Source: Leuconostoc citreum (GTDB taxonomy: Bacteria; Bacillota; Bacilli; Lactobacillales; Lactobacillaceae). From it: DNA of 64,000 nucleotides. Shown piece after piece: positions 1-9,115 of this stretch. Below the pieces are notes generated by a model. The model searched no databases and was not told where the DNA came from. It worked only from the letters and a program-made list of their open reading frames with translations. Position 1 is the first letter of the stretch. Each line of letters begins with the position of its first letter. Where the stretch lies: contig NZ_PUFH01000005.1 of the NCBI RefSeq assembly GCF_004354555.1, forward strand, positions 620,001-684,000, read 5' to 3'. The position numbers and the translations under genes were made by a program.

Positions 1-1148
1 TTTTGTTGCGTTTCACCAAATGCAATGACTAGCTTAACATGCGATAAGTTTGGTATTAATCGTGTTAAGTCGTCACCACGGTCTAGCCCACCCGCCAACC
101 AAATTGTTGGTTCGTGAAAACTATCTAGCGCTGTTTGTGTCGCTTCTATATCAGTGGCCTTCGAATCGTTATAATATCTAACCCCATTTTCAGTCAAAAG
201 GTATTGTAACCGATGTGGCACCCCGCCAAACACTTCAAGTACTGACTTAATAGCCTCATTAGTGACCCCAGCTATTTTAGAGACGGTGATAGCTGCCAAA
301 ATATTTTCTAAGTTATGTGGTCCAACTAACTTAATTGCTGTTAGTGGCATAACATGTTCTCCTTCAATAATTAAATCGTGGCCATCGGTCCATGCCATAT
401 CAGAGGAATTATCTCGTGAAAACAAGACGACTTGTGCTTGTGTTTTGGCAGCAAAGTCTGGGGTGTCAGCGCCATCCGCATTTAGAATTAACTTTTGATT
501 TGCTGTTTGATTTTTTGTAATTTGATATTTGGCAGCAACGTAATGTGCCCGATCGCCATGATAATCCAGATGGTTAGCAAATATATTGGTAATGAGTGCA
601 ATATCAGGTTTAATATCTGGTAAGCCCATTAATTGAAAGCTAGACAACTCGAGTAATAAGGTATCTTGGCTAGTTAATGGACCAACAACTTCACTGACAG
701 GCGTGCCAATATTACCTGCAGTTGTGACTGTTTGTCCACTTGCCTTTAGCATGTCACGTATCAAAGACGTCGTTGTGGTTTTGCCATTTGATCCCGTCAC
801 AGCAATGAGTCGTCCATCAAACGAACTTAGCGCCACTTCAACTTCTGTTAAGACCGGAATATCAAGACCAAGTGCTTTTTTAACGATTGCCGTTTCATAT
901 GGAATGCCAGGATTCTTCACCAAAAAATCAAATGATTTATCTATTGCTTGATCATCATCATGATTGATAAATGTTACGCCTGCTGCTAGCAACTTTTGAT
1001 AAATTGTCTCGTCGGTATCAAATGCGCCACCATTAACAACAGTCACAATGGCTGACAACTCTACTAAACGTTGCGCAGCAGCTTTACCTGAGCGTGCCCA
1101 ACCAAATACCATCACTTTTTTATTTTTAAAATCTTGTATTTTCATCAT
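1..1148 (-). CDS. murD: UDP-N-acetylmuramoylalanine--D-glutamate ligase (partial, 3' end cut)
   Basis: Cytoplasmic Mur ligase that adds D-Glu to UDP-MurNAc-L-Ala in peptidoglycan precursor synthesis. About 382 residues are visible of a family length near 450; the C-terminus runs off the left edge. The N-terminus has the MurD Rossmann start (KVMVFGWARSGKAAA), and the ATP loop GSNGKTTTT is encoded around 771-795. Two in-frame ATGs lie in tandem at 1148 and 1145 behind a modest CAGGT Shine-Dalgarno, so the start is uncertain by one codon. It follows mraY in the dcw operon with a 48-nt gap, the usual order. Confidence 0.95.
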   Translation of the reverse strand, partial: MMKIQDFKNKKVMVFGWARSGKAAAQRLVELSAIVTVVNGGAFDTDETIYQKLLAAGVTFINHDDDQAIDKSFDFLVKNPGIPYETAIVKKALGLDIPVLTEVEVALSSFDGRLIAVTGSNGKTTTTSLIRDMLKASGQTVTTAGNIGTPVSEVVGPLTSQDTLLLELSSFQLMGLPDIKPDIALITNIFANHLDYHGDRAHYVAAKYQITKNQTANQKLILNADGADTPDFAAKTQAQVVLFSRDNSSDMAWTDGHDLIIEGEHVMPLTAIKLVGPHNLENILAAITVSKIAGVTNEAIKSVLEVFGGVPHRLQYLLTENGVRYYNDSKATDIEATQTALDSFHEPTIWLAGGLDRGDDLTRLIPNLSHVKLVIAFGETQQ

Positions 1149-1196
1149 TAACCTGATTTCTTAAAAATTTAATATGTACGCGACATACATCGCTTG

Positions 1197-2159
1197 TTAA
1201 TTCATGTAGAATATACCGGCTACAGCCAAGATTGATGAAACAATCCAAAATAGCAAATCAATTTGCCATTCGCTCCAACCAAACTTCTCAAATGAATGAT
1301 GGATTGGCGCCATAGGGAAAATTCTTTTATGCCAAAAATGATAACCGACTGTTTGGATAATCACTGATAGTGTCTCAATCACAAATATCAAACCAAACCA
1401 GATCAACGAAAATGGTACCCCAAGCAAAATTGATTCAATAGCTAAACCAGCACCCAGAGCCAACGATCCCGTATCACCCATGAAAATTTTTGCTTTTGGT
1501 CGATTAAAGATTAAGAAACCTAACAAACCACCAATAATTGAAAAATTAAATAAAACAATGATATGGTTATGCATATGCATGGCAATAACTGTATAAGCGG
1601 CATATACAACCACACTATTACCTGCAAGCAAACCATCTAACCCATCGGTTAAATTGGTTGCATTTGACCAGCCAACTAACCAAAACCACAGGAAAACAAA
1701 GTAGAAAAGCCCTAAATTAATTGTTCCAATCATGGGAATATAGAGCGTAAACGGCACTCCTAACAGCCACATGATTAACATAATAACTACTGCACTTAAG
1801 GTTTGTGCTAGGAGTTTGGGCTTAAAGGCAAACCCATCATCAGCATGATTAATGAGTTTCAATGCGTCGTCAATGCCGCCTATAATAGCATAAGCGACTA
1901 ATGCAAATACAGGAATAATCATAGCAACAACACCAGACATGCCATGATATGCAGCGCCACCAATAAACGCACTAATCGCTGCAGCTAAAACAAACAAGAG
2001 ACCACCCATACTTGGTGTGCCAGCTTTTGACTGGTGATCAGGTCCCAATTTTCGAATAACCGCTTGTTCTTTGGATTGTTTCAAAAATTTAATTAAGAAT
2101 GGCATGAAAACCACAGTAATAATAAACGCTCGTGCTAGTGCCCATAAATTATCAGACAT
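1197..2159 (-). CDS. mraY: Phospho-N-acetylmuramoyl-pentapeptide transferase
   Basis: Integral membrane enzyme that moves phospho-MurNAc-pentapeptide from UDP to undecaprenyl phosphate, giving lipid I. 320 aa is the family length. The N-terminal KAGTPSMGG motif lies near residues 45-53, with the catalytic aspartate pair D97-D98 (GIDD), the NLTDGLDGL motif (D172, D175), MGDTGS (D229) and the late HHS motif near 287. About ten hydrophobic segments are visible. A GGGAGAG Shine-Dalgarno precedes the ATG. It lies 10 nt after the PBP gene and before murD in one operon. Confidence 0.97.
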   Translation of the reverse strand: MSDNLWALARAFIITVVFMPFLIKFLKQSKEQAVIRKLGPDHQSKAGTPSMGGLLFVLAAAISAFIGGAAYHGMSGVVAMIIPVFALVAYAIIGGIDDALKLINHADDGFAFKPKLLAQTLSAVVIMLIMWLLGVPFTLYIPMIGTINLGLFYFVFLWFWLVGWSNATNLTDGLDGLLAGNSVVVYAAYTVIAMHMHNHIIVLFNFSIIGGLLGFLIFNRPKAKIFMGDTGSLALGAGLAIESILLGVPFSLIWFGLIFVIETLSVIIQTVGYHFWHKRIFPMAPIHHSFEKFGWSEWQIDLLFWIVSSILAVAGIFYMN

Positions 2160-2169
2160 TTTTCTCTCC

Positions 2170-4350
2170 CTATTGCTTCTCTTTTAATTCAATTGCAACC
2201 TTGCTATTGCCCACAACGAGTTGATCTTTGGGGGTCAATTGTCTTGTCACATATCCCGACCCAGACCAAGTTAAGTCAAAACCAGCCGCATGAGCAAATG
2301 CCTGTGCATCAGTTAAACTCCAACCAGTCATATCGGGCAGATGCGTGTTACCTTTGGCAGTTAGAATCACTAATTGATTGGTTAATGACTTTTGCTGTGG
2401 TAACAACGATTGTTCCGTCACTTTTCCGTTACTACCCACAACAGCTACTCTGAAGCCAGCCTTTGTTAAATCATCAGATGCCTGCTTGATTGACTGCCCC
2501 ATGACATTTGGTACAGTCTGTTTCGTTGTCTTTGATTTTATCGCACTATCGCTATCATTTAAAGCTTGTAGCATTAATGGCTGAAAAACCTTATTCATTG
2601 TTGTCTGAATTGTTGGATCTGGGAAGACCTTTGGTTGCTTAACAGCCAAATAAAAAATGTACTTAGGATTTTTTTCAGGTGCCAACACCATGACTGAGTG
2701 AATCGCATTATTTAGCCCTTGTAGATACTGACCATGCTCAGCCACTTGTGCAGTACCAGTCTTAGCAGCAATCTGATAGCCATAAGGTCGCAAATCAAAT
2801 TCTTTTGCCGTTCCCGTTGGCTGGTTGACAACATCAATCATATATTGCCGTACTTGTTCAGCTGTACTGGCTTTAATAGGTTTAGCAACGTTTTCAGTTT
2901 TATTTTGCTTAATAACCGCACCAGTACTAGCATTAACAACCTTATCCACAAAGTATGGCTTCACTTCTTGACCATTATTAGCAATGGCTGAGTAAGCCTG
3001 TATCATTTGCAGGGGTGTCACACTAATCCCTTGACCATAGGCCGTGTTGGCTTGATCAATTGGATAAGTAAATGAAATACCACCAGATTGCTCGCCATTC
3101 AATCCAGAATTTGTTGACTGTAAAAATCTAAACTTTTCCAAATAATTACGCCAAACTGTCGGTCCTAGTTGCTGCTCTACACGTGCAAAGGCGACGTTAG
3201 ATGAACGCCAAAAACCTTCACGGTAGGTTAACATGCCTTGGTCTTGACCAAACGCATCAACCACTTTTTTGCCATCAATCAACAACGTCCCTGATTGATA
3301 GGTATCCTCTGGCCGCCACTTACCAGTTTCAATGGCAGCAGCTAAAGTAATGCCTTTCATTGTCGAACCAGGCTCAAAAGGATTTTGATCTAATAAATTC
3401 GCCCAAAGCTTGGGCGCCACCGGCTTGTCATTTGCATTAAAATTAGGGCGCTGCGTCGCAGCAACAATGCGACCTGTCTTAGCTTCCATTAACACACCCA
3501 CAGCAGAGTCAGCCTTTGTTTTGTCAAACAATTCTGACATACGTGTCTCTAAGGTATTTTGCAGGCCAGAATCCAATGTTAAGTAGACGTCGTGCCCATT
3601 TTCAACTGTTTTACTATCTTGTATATTTTCCGTCTGGCCATCATACTTCTTCACACCATTTTTACCAGATAAGACACTGTTTTCTGCTGCCTCTATTCCC
3701 ATAAAACCATATTGTGTTGGTTGACCTGTTTTAGCATCTTCATCTGTTTTCATTGTACCAATTAAATGAGAAGCTGTACTGTCTTCAGGGTAAACACGTG
3801 ATGGATGTGGTGTGAAATTAATGCCTGGTAAATTAAACGCCTGTATTTTCTTGTATTGTTCAATGCTAAGGTTTTTACTAGCTTGTGCTTTGTCTGAGAT
3901 AAATTCAACTTGATAAGCTTTTTTATCTAGTCGCTTTAAAATATCTTCTTTACTCATATTAATCACTTGACTTAACTTATCAGCTGTTGCTTCTTTATCA
4001 ACAACATGACCTGAACCAGCCACATATTTACCAGTCTTAGCATCTTTCACACGCGTTGCTTTCTTGTCCAACACCGCATACATATCATAAACTGTTGTAT
4101 TTTCGGCCAAAACTTGCCCAGTAGCATCATAAATTTTACCACGGCTAGCCGGTACTATCTGTTTAGCCATAAAGGCTTGGCGTGTGGCATCATTTAAGTT
4201 ATGGCCATCAACTGAACCACCAGCAATAATAAAAAGACGCACGCCAAGTCCAAGAATCACGATGGTCATTGCACCCAACAATACACCGCCAAAAATCTTG
4301 GCATTTTTTGTGACTCTTTTATTTGGTATCCGTCTCACTTTATTTCTCAT
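2170..4350 (-). CDS. Division-type penicillin-binding transpeptidase with two PASTA repeats
   Basis: Class B PBP (PBP2X/FtsI type) that cross-links septal peptidoglycan outside the membrane. A basic cytoplasmic tail is followed by one membrane helix (about residues 20-42), a dimerisation domain, and a transpeptidase domain with S329-T-M-K332, S383-S-N385 and K530-T-G-T533. Two C-terminal PASTA repeats (about 610-665 and 668-725) resemble streptococcal PBP2X. Start ATG is 3 nt past the ftsL stop with no Shine-Dalgarno, suggesting translational coupling. Its place between ftsL and mraY supports a divisome role; pbpX or ftsI would be reasonable names. Confidence 0.95.
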   Translation of the reverse strand: MRNKVRRIPNKRVTKNAKIFGGVLLGAMTIVILGLGVRLFIIAGGSVDGHNLNDATRQAFMAKQIVPASRGKIYDATGQVLAENTTVYDMYAVLDKKATRVKDAKTGKYVAGSGHVVDKEATADKLSQVINMSKEDILKRLDKKAYQVEFISDKAQASKNLSIEQYKKIQAFNLPGINFTPHPSRVYPEDSTASHLIGTMKTDEDAKTGQPTQYGFMGIEAAENSVLSGKNGVKKYDGQTENIQDSKTVENGHDVYLTLDSGLQNTLETRMSELFDKTKADSAVGVLMEAKTGRIVAATQRPNFNANDKPVAPKLWANLLDQNPFEPGSTMKGITLAAAIETGKWRPEDTYQSGTLLIDGKKVVDAFGQDQGMLTYREGFWRSSNVAFARVEQQLGPTVWRNYLEKFRFLQSTNSGLNGEQSGGISFTYPIDQANTAYGQGISVTPLQMIQAYSAIANNGQEVKPYFVDKVVNASTGAVIKQNKTENVAKPIKASTAEQVRQYMIDVVNQPTGTAKEFDLRPYGYQIAAKTGTAQVAEHGQYLQGLNNAIHSVMVLAPEKNPKYIFYLAVKQPKVFPDPTIQTTMNKVFQPLMLQALNDSDSAIKSKTTKQTVPNVMGQSIKQASDDLTKAGFRVAVVGSNGKVTEQSLLPQQKSLTNQLVILTAKGNTHLPDMTGWSLTDAQAFAHAAGFDLTWSGSGYVTRQLTPKDQLVVGNSKVAIELKEKQ

Positions 4351-4352
4351 AA

Positions 4353-4709
4353 TTATTGATTAATATTTCTGACATTATTATTTGATAACGTCATATTATA
4401 CTTTTTGGCGACCTCATCTAGATTTTTCTTGCTTGTCTTACTCTGGATATCGCTACGCAAGGCATCATTTGATTCTTTTGTTGCATCTATTTTTGATTGC
4501 ATTGTTGCTGCGTTTGTACGTGCCGCATTTGCTTGCATACTTGAAAACACAACACCAATCATTAGTATCATAATAACTGCAGAAACAAACGTCACCATTA
4601 ATCGTTCACGTCTTGTCCAACGTGCTGCCTTATATTTAACACGTGTCTGAGATGGTGCAAAGGGAATTGCTTCTGCTGATGTTGTATATTGATATGCATT
4701 CTGTGCCAT
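4353..4709 (-). CDS. ftsL: Cell division protein FtsL
   Basis: Small bitopic divisome protein of 118 aa. The basic N-terminal cytoplasmic part (about 1-37, ending WTRRERLM) is followed by a single membrane helix (about 38-57) and an extracytoplasmic coiled-coil-like tail rich in Asn, Lys and Asp. FtsL sequences diverge strongly, so the call rests on this topology plus position between rsmH and the PBP gene. An AGGAG Shine-Dalgarno sits 7 nt before the ATG. FtsL is known to pair with DivIC/FtsB and support the FtsW-PBP synthase. Confidence 0.88.
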   Translation of the reverse strand: MAQNAYQYTTSAEAIPFAPSQTRVKYKAARWTRRERLMVTFVSAVIMILMIGVVFSSMQANAARTNAATMQSKIDATKESNDALRSDIQSKTSKKNLDEVAKKYNMTLSNNNVRNINQ

Positions 4710-4726
4710 GCGACAGCTCCTAACTC

Positions 4727-5668
4727 TTATTGTCGTTCAATACCACGTAACTTTGCTGATTCTGACCGATGGTTATCAGTCATTTCAGTTTCACTTGGCA
4801 AAACTGGTTTACGCGTTAATAACTTATAATCTGGTTCAAATTGCCCGGGCAATACTGGTAAGCCTGCTGGCAAGTCAGGCATACTTGTTTTTTCCCGAAA
4901 CATTTGTTTAACAAGCCGATCTTCCAGTGACTGGAAAGTAATCACACTAATGCGACCACTGGGTGCTAACAACTCTAACGCTTGCGTCAATGAATCCTCT
5001 AATGCACCCAGTTCGTCATTCACAGCGACACGCAAAGCCTGAAATGTGCGTTTTGCTGGATGTCCGCCCTTACGACGGGCCGGTGCAGGAATCGCCTCTT
5101 TGATAATATCAACAAGCTCAAATGTTGTATTGATGGGTCCTTTATCACGATGCTGCTCAATTTTCCGTGCCACCTGTTTTGGAAAGCGATCTTCACCATA
5201 GCGACTCAGGACACGCAATATATCATTAAAGGGCCAATCATTAACAATAGTCTTGGCCGTTAACGTTTGACGTTGATCCATTCTCATGTCTAATTCAGCA
5301 TCATAGTTATAACTAAAACCACGTTGACCATCATCAAATTGTACCGAACTAACGCCTAAATCATAAACAATGCCGTCAACAGCTGTTACATGTTGTTCTG
5401 CTAATGCAACCTTTAATTGTCGAAAATTTTGATGTATTAAGATTAATTTACCTGCAGCAATCTCATCCGCATAACGCGTTTGATTGTACTTAATTGCGGT
5501 ATCATCTTGGTCAAAACTGTACAATTTCCCAGTAGTCAATTGTTTTAATATTTCACCTGTATGGCCACCACCGCCCAATGTTGCATCAACATATGTGCCA
5601 GTGGGATTTATAGCTAATAAAGCTACTGCTTCGTGCAATAATACTGTGACATGTTCAAATTCAGCCAT
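4727..5668 (-). CDS. rsmH: 16S rRNA (cytosine-1402-N4)-methyltransferase
   Basis: SAM-dependent methyltransferase (MraW) that modifies C1402 in the ribosomal decoding centre. 313 aa from the chosen start. The N-terminus [10 protein letters not shown] and the glycine-rich SAM loop [14 protein letters not shown] are typical, as is the C-terminal [11 protein letters not shown] start two codons upstream (5674) would be only 3 nt from the AAGGACGG Shine-Dalgarno; the ATG at 5668 (MAEFEH) has a normal 9-nt spacing and was chosen. It follows mraZ by about 18 nt in the dcw operon. Confidence 0.96.
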   Translation of the reverse strand: MAEFEHVTVLLHEAVALLAINPTGTYVDATLGGGGHTGEILKQLTTGKLYSFDQDDTAIKYNQTRYADEIAAGKLILIHQNFRQLKVALAEQHVTAVDGIVYDLGVSSVQFDDGQRGFSYNYDAELDMRMDQRQTLTAKTIVNDWPFNDILRVLSRYGEDRFPKQVARKIEQHRDKGPINTTFELVDIIKEAIPAPARRKGGHPAKRTFQALRVAVNDELGALEDSLTQALELLAPSGRISVITFQSLEDRLVKQMFREKTSMPDLPAGLPVLPGQFEPDYKLLTRKPVLPSETEMTDNHRSESAKLRGIERQ

Positions 5669-5686
5669 TAACATCCGTCCTTTTGT

Positions 5687-6118
5687 TTAGAAATCAAAGT
5701 CCACAAGTCCTTCGGCAATGTCATCAAAATTTTCAGCAGTCTCAGCTGTATATGATTGCCAATTCTCATCGCTCCAAATTTCAAATGAGTCGCCCGATCC
5801 TGTAACAATCACATTTTTTGCCAGTCCAGCATACGTTTTTAAATTAGATGGGATAATGATACGTCCCTGTTTGTCAATTTCAGCTTCCATCGCACCAGCC
5901 ATAACAAAACGCTTAAATTGACGTGCTTCTTTTTTTCCTAATGGTAATTGATTGAGTTGTTGTTCTAATTTTTCCCAAACAGGCATTGGCATAGCACGTA
6001 ATGCATGCTCCATCCAACGTGTTACGATAAATTTTTCGCCTAATTGGTTTCGAAATTTCGCCGGAATTATAAGTCGCCCCTTGACATCGAGCGTATGTGA
6101 ATATTCGCCCATGAACAT
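5687..6118 (-). CDS. mraZ: Transcriptional regulator MraZ
   Basis: DNA-binding regulator at the head of the dcw cluster, 143 aa, built of two SpoVT/AbrB-like halves (MFMGEYSHTLDVKGRLIIP near the N-terminus; EIDKQGRIIIP in the second half). An open frame extends upstream to 6133, but that extension encodes the Shine-Dalgarno itself: GGAGG at 6127-6131 lies 8 nt before the ATG at 6118, so that start is chosen. MraZ is known in other bacteria to bind TGG-type repeats at its own promoter; such repeats occur at 6156-6180. Confidence 0.96.
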   Translation of the reverse strand: MFMGEYSHTLDVKGRLIIPAKFRNQLGEKFIVTRWMEHALRAMPMPVWEKLEQQLNQLPLGKKEARQFKRFVMAGAMEAEIDKQGRIIIPSNLKTYAGLAKNVIVTGSGDSFEIWSDENWQSYTAETAENFDDIAEGLVDFDF

Positions 6119-6155
6119 CGGGACCACCTCCATTAAAAATTCTATACTATTAATT

Positions 6156-6180
6156 TACCACATTTCCCCATTTCCCTCCA
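6156..6180 (-). promoter_or_regulatory. Probable MraZ box (three 10-nt-phased TGG repeats)
   Basis: Read on the minus strand upstream of mraZ, TGGAG, TGGGG and TGGTA occur at 6176-6180, 6166-6170 and 6156-6160, each separated by exactly 5 nt. This matches the architecture of the E. coli MraZ operator (TGGGN repeats with 5-nt spacers). A weak -10-like TATAGA lies at 6141-6146, so the box would cover the promoter. The assignment is inference from spacing and position. Confidence 0.6.
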
Positions 6181-6223
6181 CCTAATTATCAATTTGTCAT
6201 ATTTTAGTAAATTTCAAGACACT

Positions 6224-6260
6224 AAAAAGCACTGTTATCTAATAGATAACAGTGCTTTTT
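6224..6260 (-). terminator. Rho-independent terminator after the DUF3397 gene
   Basis: A perfect 17-bp inverted repeat (6224-6240 and 6244-6260) with a 3-nt loop. Its A/T ends give a T tract on the minus strand just beyond the DUF3397 stop, separating that gene from the mraZ operon. Confidence 0.9.
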
Positions 6261-6271
6261 ATAAGTGGGGA

Positions 6272-6616
6272 TTAGTGGTATACAAAACCCAATATTGTCA
6301 CAATGATTAATAACACACAGGCTAATAAACCAGTCCATACCCAATATTTACGCCAAAAACTTCTAAAAGACCAGCCATTAGACATCAAGAACCAAGCCAA
6401 TATAGCACCCACAAACCACCAAATGAGTAAAAACCATAATACATAACTTGTACCAAAACGCGAACCCATAGTTTCATGCACAATATACCACATCGGCACA
6501 ACCAAAATATCAATCACTTGTATACGGTATCGTTGCGGTATACGCAACCAACGACAAATAACAATTGTTAGAATTATTAACCCGATTGCCAAAATTGGCC
6601 AAGTCCACCAATGCAT
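6272..6616 (-). CDS. DUF3397-family small membrane protein
   Basis: 114 aa, with four hydrophobic stretches near residues 5-22, 34-48, 57-78 and 92-112, so a polytopic membrane protein with basic loops. It resembles the DUF3397 family found beside mraZ in lactic acid bacteria; no biochemical function is known to me. Start ATG has a GAGGT Shine-Dalgarno 7 nt upstream. It is monocistronic between a terminator (6224-6260) and the divergent DUF4044 gene. Family call rests on recognised sequence style and location. Confidence 0.8.
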   Translation of the reverse strand: MHWWTWPILAIGLIILTIVICRWLRIPQRYRIQVIDILVVPMWYIVHETMGSRFGTSYVLWFLLIWWFVGAILAWFLMSNGWSFRSFWRKYWVWTGLLACVLLIIVTILGFVYH

Positions 6617-6715
6617 TACTTTACCTCATTTATTTCTTTATCCTAATAACCATACCTGAACCCGCTTTAAAAAACAAGTTTCAAAAGCTAACCTAACGCG
6701 ATATATAGGATATTA

Positions 6716-6745
6716 TTGCATGCCGAGCTAAAACTATGTTAAACT
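6716..6745 (+). promoter_or_regulatory. Promoter of the DUF4044 gene
   Basis: TTGCAT at 6716-6721, an 18-nt spacer and TAAACT at 6740-6745 preceded by TGT (extended -10). A GAGGTG Shine-Dalgarno at 6765-6770 precedes the ATG at 6775. Confidence 0.5.
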
Positions 6746-6774
6746 TACCTTTGAAAATAATGTCGAGGTGAATT

Positions 6775-6981
6775 ATGGCAGAAAAAATGAATCAATCAGC
6801 TGGTAACGCAAAATTACAAGCCGAAATTGATGCAAAGCTGAATCAACATCGTATGCCCAAGTACGAACAGAAATCACGAACACGCATTGAAAAGATGACA
6901 CTTGTCATGTCATGGTTTATGGTCGTCTTAATGGTTGGTGGTATTTTTTATGCCGCTGCCAACGCATTAGGCTGGTTCTAA
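6775..6981 (+). CDS. DUF4044-family single-pass membrane protein
   Basis: 68 aa: a charged, mostly helical N-terminal half (about 1-40, Lys/Glu/Gln rich) followed by one membrane helix (about 41-63) ending in GWF. It matches the DUF4044 family, small proteins of unknown function encoded near mraZ/DUF3397 in Lactobacillales. The ATG follows GAGGTG by 4 nt. It is transcribed alone, opposite to both neighbours, and ends at a strong shared terminator. Predicted to be N-terminus-in; function not known. Confidence 0.82.
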   Translation: MAEKMNQSAGNAKLQAEIDAKLNQHRMPKYEQKSRTRIEKMTLVMSWFMVVLMVGGIFYAAANALGWF

Positions 6982-6984
6982 TAA

Positions 6985-7033
6985 CATGACAAAAAGGAAG
7001 TCGCAGATGATCTGCGACTTCCTTTTTGTCATG
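6985..7033. terminator. Bidirectional terminator between DUF4044 and fakA
   Basis: Perfect 23-bp inverted repeat (6985-7007 / 7011-7033) with a TGA loop and internal A5/T5 runs on both flanks. It sits between two convergent genes, 4 nt after one stop and 7 nt from the other. Confidence 0.93.
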
Positions 7034-7039
7034 TTTCAT

Positions 7040-8737
7040 TTATTCAACTGAAATCAAAAATGGATACAAAGGTTGCTTCCCTTCATGAACTTCGATTTCT
7101 AGGTCATCATCAAGTGCCTCAATGGCTTTTTTTAATCTATCAGCATCTTTTAATTTAGTGCCTTCACCAACGATAATTGTTACTATTTCTGAATCTGAAT
7201 CCAACATTTTGGCAACTGATTCAATGGCTGTATCCTGTAATTTCTTAGACACAACAGCAATATCACCATCGATAATACCCATCCAATCACCATGATGAAT
7301 CTCGACACCGTCTAACATGGTATCGCGTACAGCTTGTGTGACCTGTAAAGACTTAACCTCAGTCATCATAGCTGCCATCTCACGTACATTATCATCCAAC
7401 TTAGCTTCTGGATTATAACCCATCATTGCTGTTAGGCCTTGTTGAATAGTCCGCGTTTTCACTACTTGTGCAGGAATGTCCACCAAATCAACGGCTTGTT
7501 CTGCAGCCATAAAAATATTTGAATTGTTAGGCAAAATAATAACTTGTTTAGCATCACTGGCATTGATAGCATCCACGAGGTCTGACGTTGCTGGATTCAT
7601 AGTTTGTCCGCCAGATATCACAGTTTGGACACCTAAACTTTTAAACAACGCTGCAATACCATCGCCGGCAGCAATAGTAATAACAGCTGTATCAACTTGT
7701 TTTTGCGTCATCGCTATTTTAGCGACTTGGGCTTCTTCAGCACGTTGCGCATCAATCACGGCCTGTTGTTGGTCACGCATATTATCAACTTTCACTTTAA
7801 CAAGTGAGCCAAAATGCGTGCCCCAACTAATAACTTCACCAGGGTTTTCAGTATGAACGTGTACCTTCACAATCTCGTCATCGTTGATAACCAGAAGTGA
7901 GTCACCTAATTCAGCTAAATGATTATAAAATGTGTCGTAATCAAACTCATGATCATAGGTCGTCCCTTTGCCAATTTGTACCATAACTTCAGTACAGTAG
8001 CCATAGGCAATATCATTAGGATCAAGATTAACATTTGCTTGAGCCCCAGCATGAAGTTCTTTGACCATTTGGTCTAACTCAGCATTATCAGGCGTTTTGA
8101 GCTCATCTTCGTTAAATTCGCCACTTAAAACTTGGTAGAAAGCATTCAAAACAAAAACAAGGCCCTGCCCACCAGAATCCACAACCCCAACTTCTTTTAA
8201 TACAGGCAATAGGTCAGGTGTCGATGCTAAAGCTACTTGAGCTGCTTCGTCTACTGCACGCATCAAAACAACAATATCGTCTGATTCATTAGCTACTTGA
8301 TTAGCTTTTGCAGCAGCTTCACGAATAACCGTTAGGATTGTCCCTTCTGTCGGCTTCATCACTGATTTATAGGCAATTTGTGCACCAGACATCAATGCAT
8401 CAGCTAAGTCGCGCGCGGTTAATGTCTCTTTATTTTCAACTGAAGTAGCAAACCCACGAAAAATTTGTGACAGAATAACACCTGAATTACCACGGGCACC
8501 CATAAGCAAGCCCTTTGAGGTCGCCTTCGCCAATGCCCCGATATGTGTATCTAACGCATCACGCTCATACTGTGCACCACTTGCCATCGATAAGCTCATA
8601 TTCGTACCAGTATCACCATCTGGTACCGGAAAAACATTTAATTTGTTAATTTTTGCAGCATTAGCCGCAAGCGCAGCTGAAGCCGCATTAATCATTTTAC
8701 CAAACTCAACATTGGTAATCACTGTTATTTTACTCAT
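7040..8737 (-). CDS. fakA: Fatty acid kinase FakA (DAK2-domain, YloV type)
   Basis: Soluble kinase that phosphorylates fatty acids presented by a FakB carrier, making acyl-phosphate for phospholipid synthesis. 565 aa. The N-terminal DAK2/DhaL domain holds FPVPDGDTGTNM near residues 36-47, followed by GARGNSG and DSGGQG motifs; a middle domain and a C-terminal DegV-like region follow. The frame opens earlier (8773), but AGGAG lies 4 nt upstream of the ATG at 8737 (MSKITVIT), overlapping the asp23 stop, so that start is used. The asp23-fakA pairing is common in Firmicutes. No fakB is present here. Confidence 0.92.
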   Translation of the reverse strand: MSKITVITNVEFGKMINAASAALAANAAKINKLNVFPVPDGDTGTNMSLSMASGAQYERDALDTHIGALAKATSKGLLMGARGNSGVILSQIFRGFATSVENKETLTARDLADALMSGAQIAYKSVMKPTEGTILTVIREAAAKANQVANESDDIVVLMRAVDEAAQVALASTPDLLPVLKEVGVVDSGGQGLVFVLNAFYQVLSGEFNEDELKTPDNAELDQMVKELHAGAQANVNLDPNDIAYGYCTEVMVQIGKGTTYDHEFDYDTFYNHLAELGDSLLVINDDEIVKVHVHTENPGEVISWGTHFGSLVKVKVDNMRDQQQAVIDAQRAEEAQVAKIAMTQKQVDTAVITIAAGDGIAALFKSLGVQTVISGGQTMNPATSDLVDAINASDAKQVIILPNNSNIFMAAEQAVDLVDIPAQVVKTRTIQQGLTAMMGYNPEAKLDDNVREMAAMMTEVKSLQVTQAVRDTMLDGVEIHHGDWMGIIDGDIAVVSKKLQDTAIESVAKMLDSDSEIVTIIVGEGTKLKDADRLKKAIEALDDDLEIEVHEGKQPLYPFLISVE

Positions 8738-8744
8738 GACACTC

Positions 8745-9113
8745 CTAGTCTGTGACACGCACGCCTTGAACAATCACGTTAACTTCAGCTGCGTGAATGC
8801 CCAAGAGCGCATCAAGATTATATCTCACTTTTCCTTGAACCGATTTCGAAATTTCTGATAATTTAGTGCCATACTGTGCAACTAAATACACGTCAACACT
8901 AACCCCGCTGCCTCCTTGATGAACAACAACACCCTTAGCGTAATTTTCACGATTTAAAATTTGATTCATACCATCACGAAAAGCGGCTTTAGATGCCATG
9001 CCCACAACACCTGGATTCTCAATGGCCGATCCACCAACTATTGTTGCGATAACATCGTTTTCAATTGTAATGTCACCATTTTTAGCTTTGATTTTGATTG
9101 CCATAATATTCAA
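8745..9113 (-). CDS. Asp23/Gls24-family envelope stress protein (YloU type)
   Basis: 122 aa if started at TTG 9113, 119 aa from ATG 9104 (MAIKIK). Matches the Asp23/DUF322 fold seen in B. subtilis YloU: GGSAIENPGVVGMASK near 28-43 and the C-terminal NVIVQGVRVTD. These proteins are cytoplasmic or membrane-associated and linked to envelope stress. It precedes fakA with an 8-nt overlap zone. The start is unusual: the only strong Shine-Dalgarno (9153-9159) is separated from both candidate starts by a hairpin (9116-9147). If the hairpin is bridged, the TTG lies 7 nt from GGAGG. Confidence 0.9.
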   Translation of the reverse strand: MNIMAIKIKAKNGDITIENDVIATIVGGSAIENPGVVGMASKAAFRDGMNQILNRENYAKGVVVHQGGSGVSVDVYLVAQYGTKLSEISKSVQGKVRYNLDALLGIHAAEVNVIVQGVRVTD

Positions 9114-9115
9114 AA

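Noticed and set aside
7476-7856. 126-aa plus-strand ORF inside fakA
   Set aside because: Antisense to a conserved gene with no ribosome-binding site.
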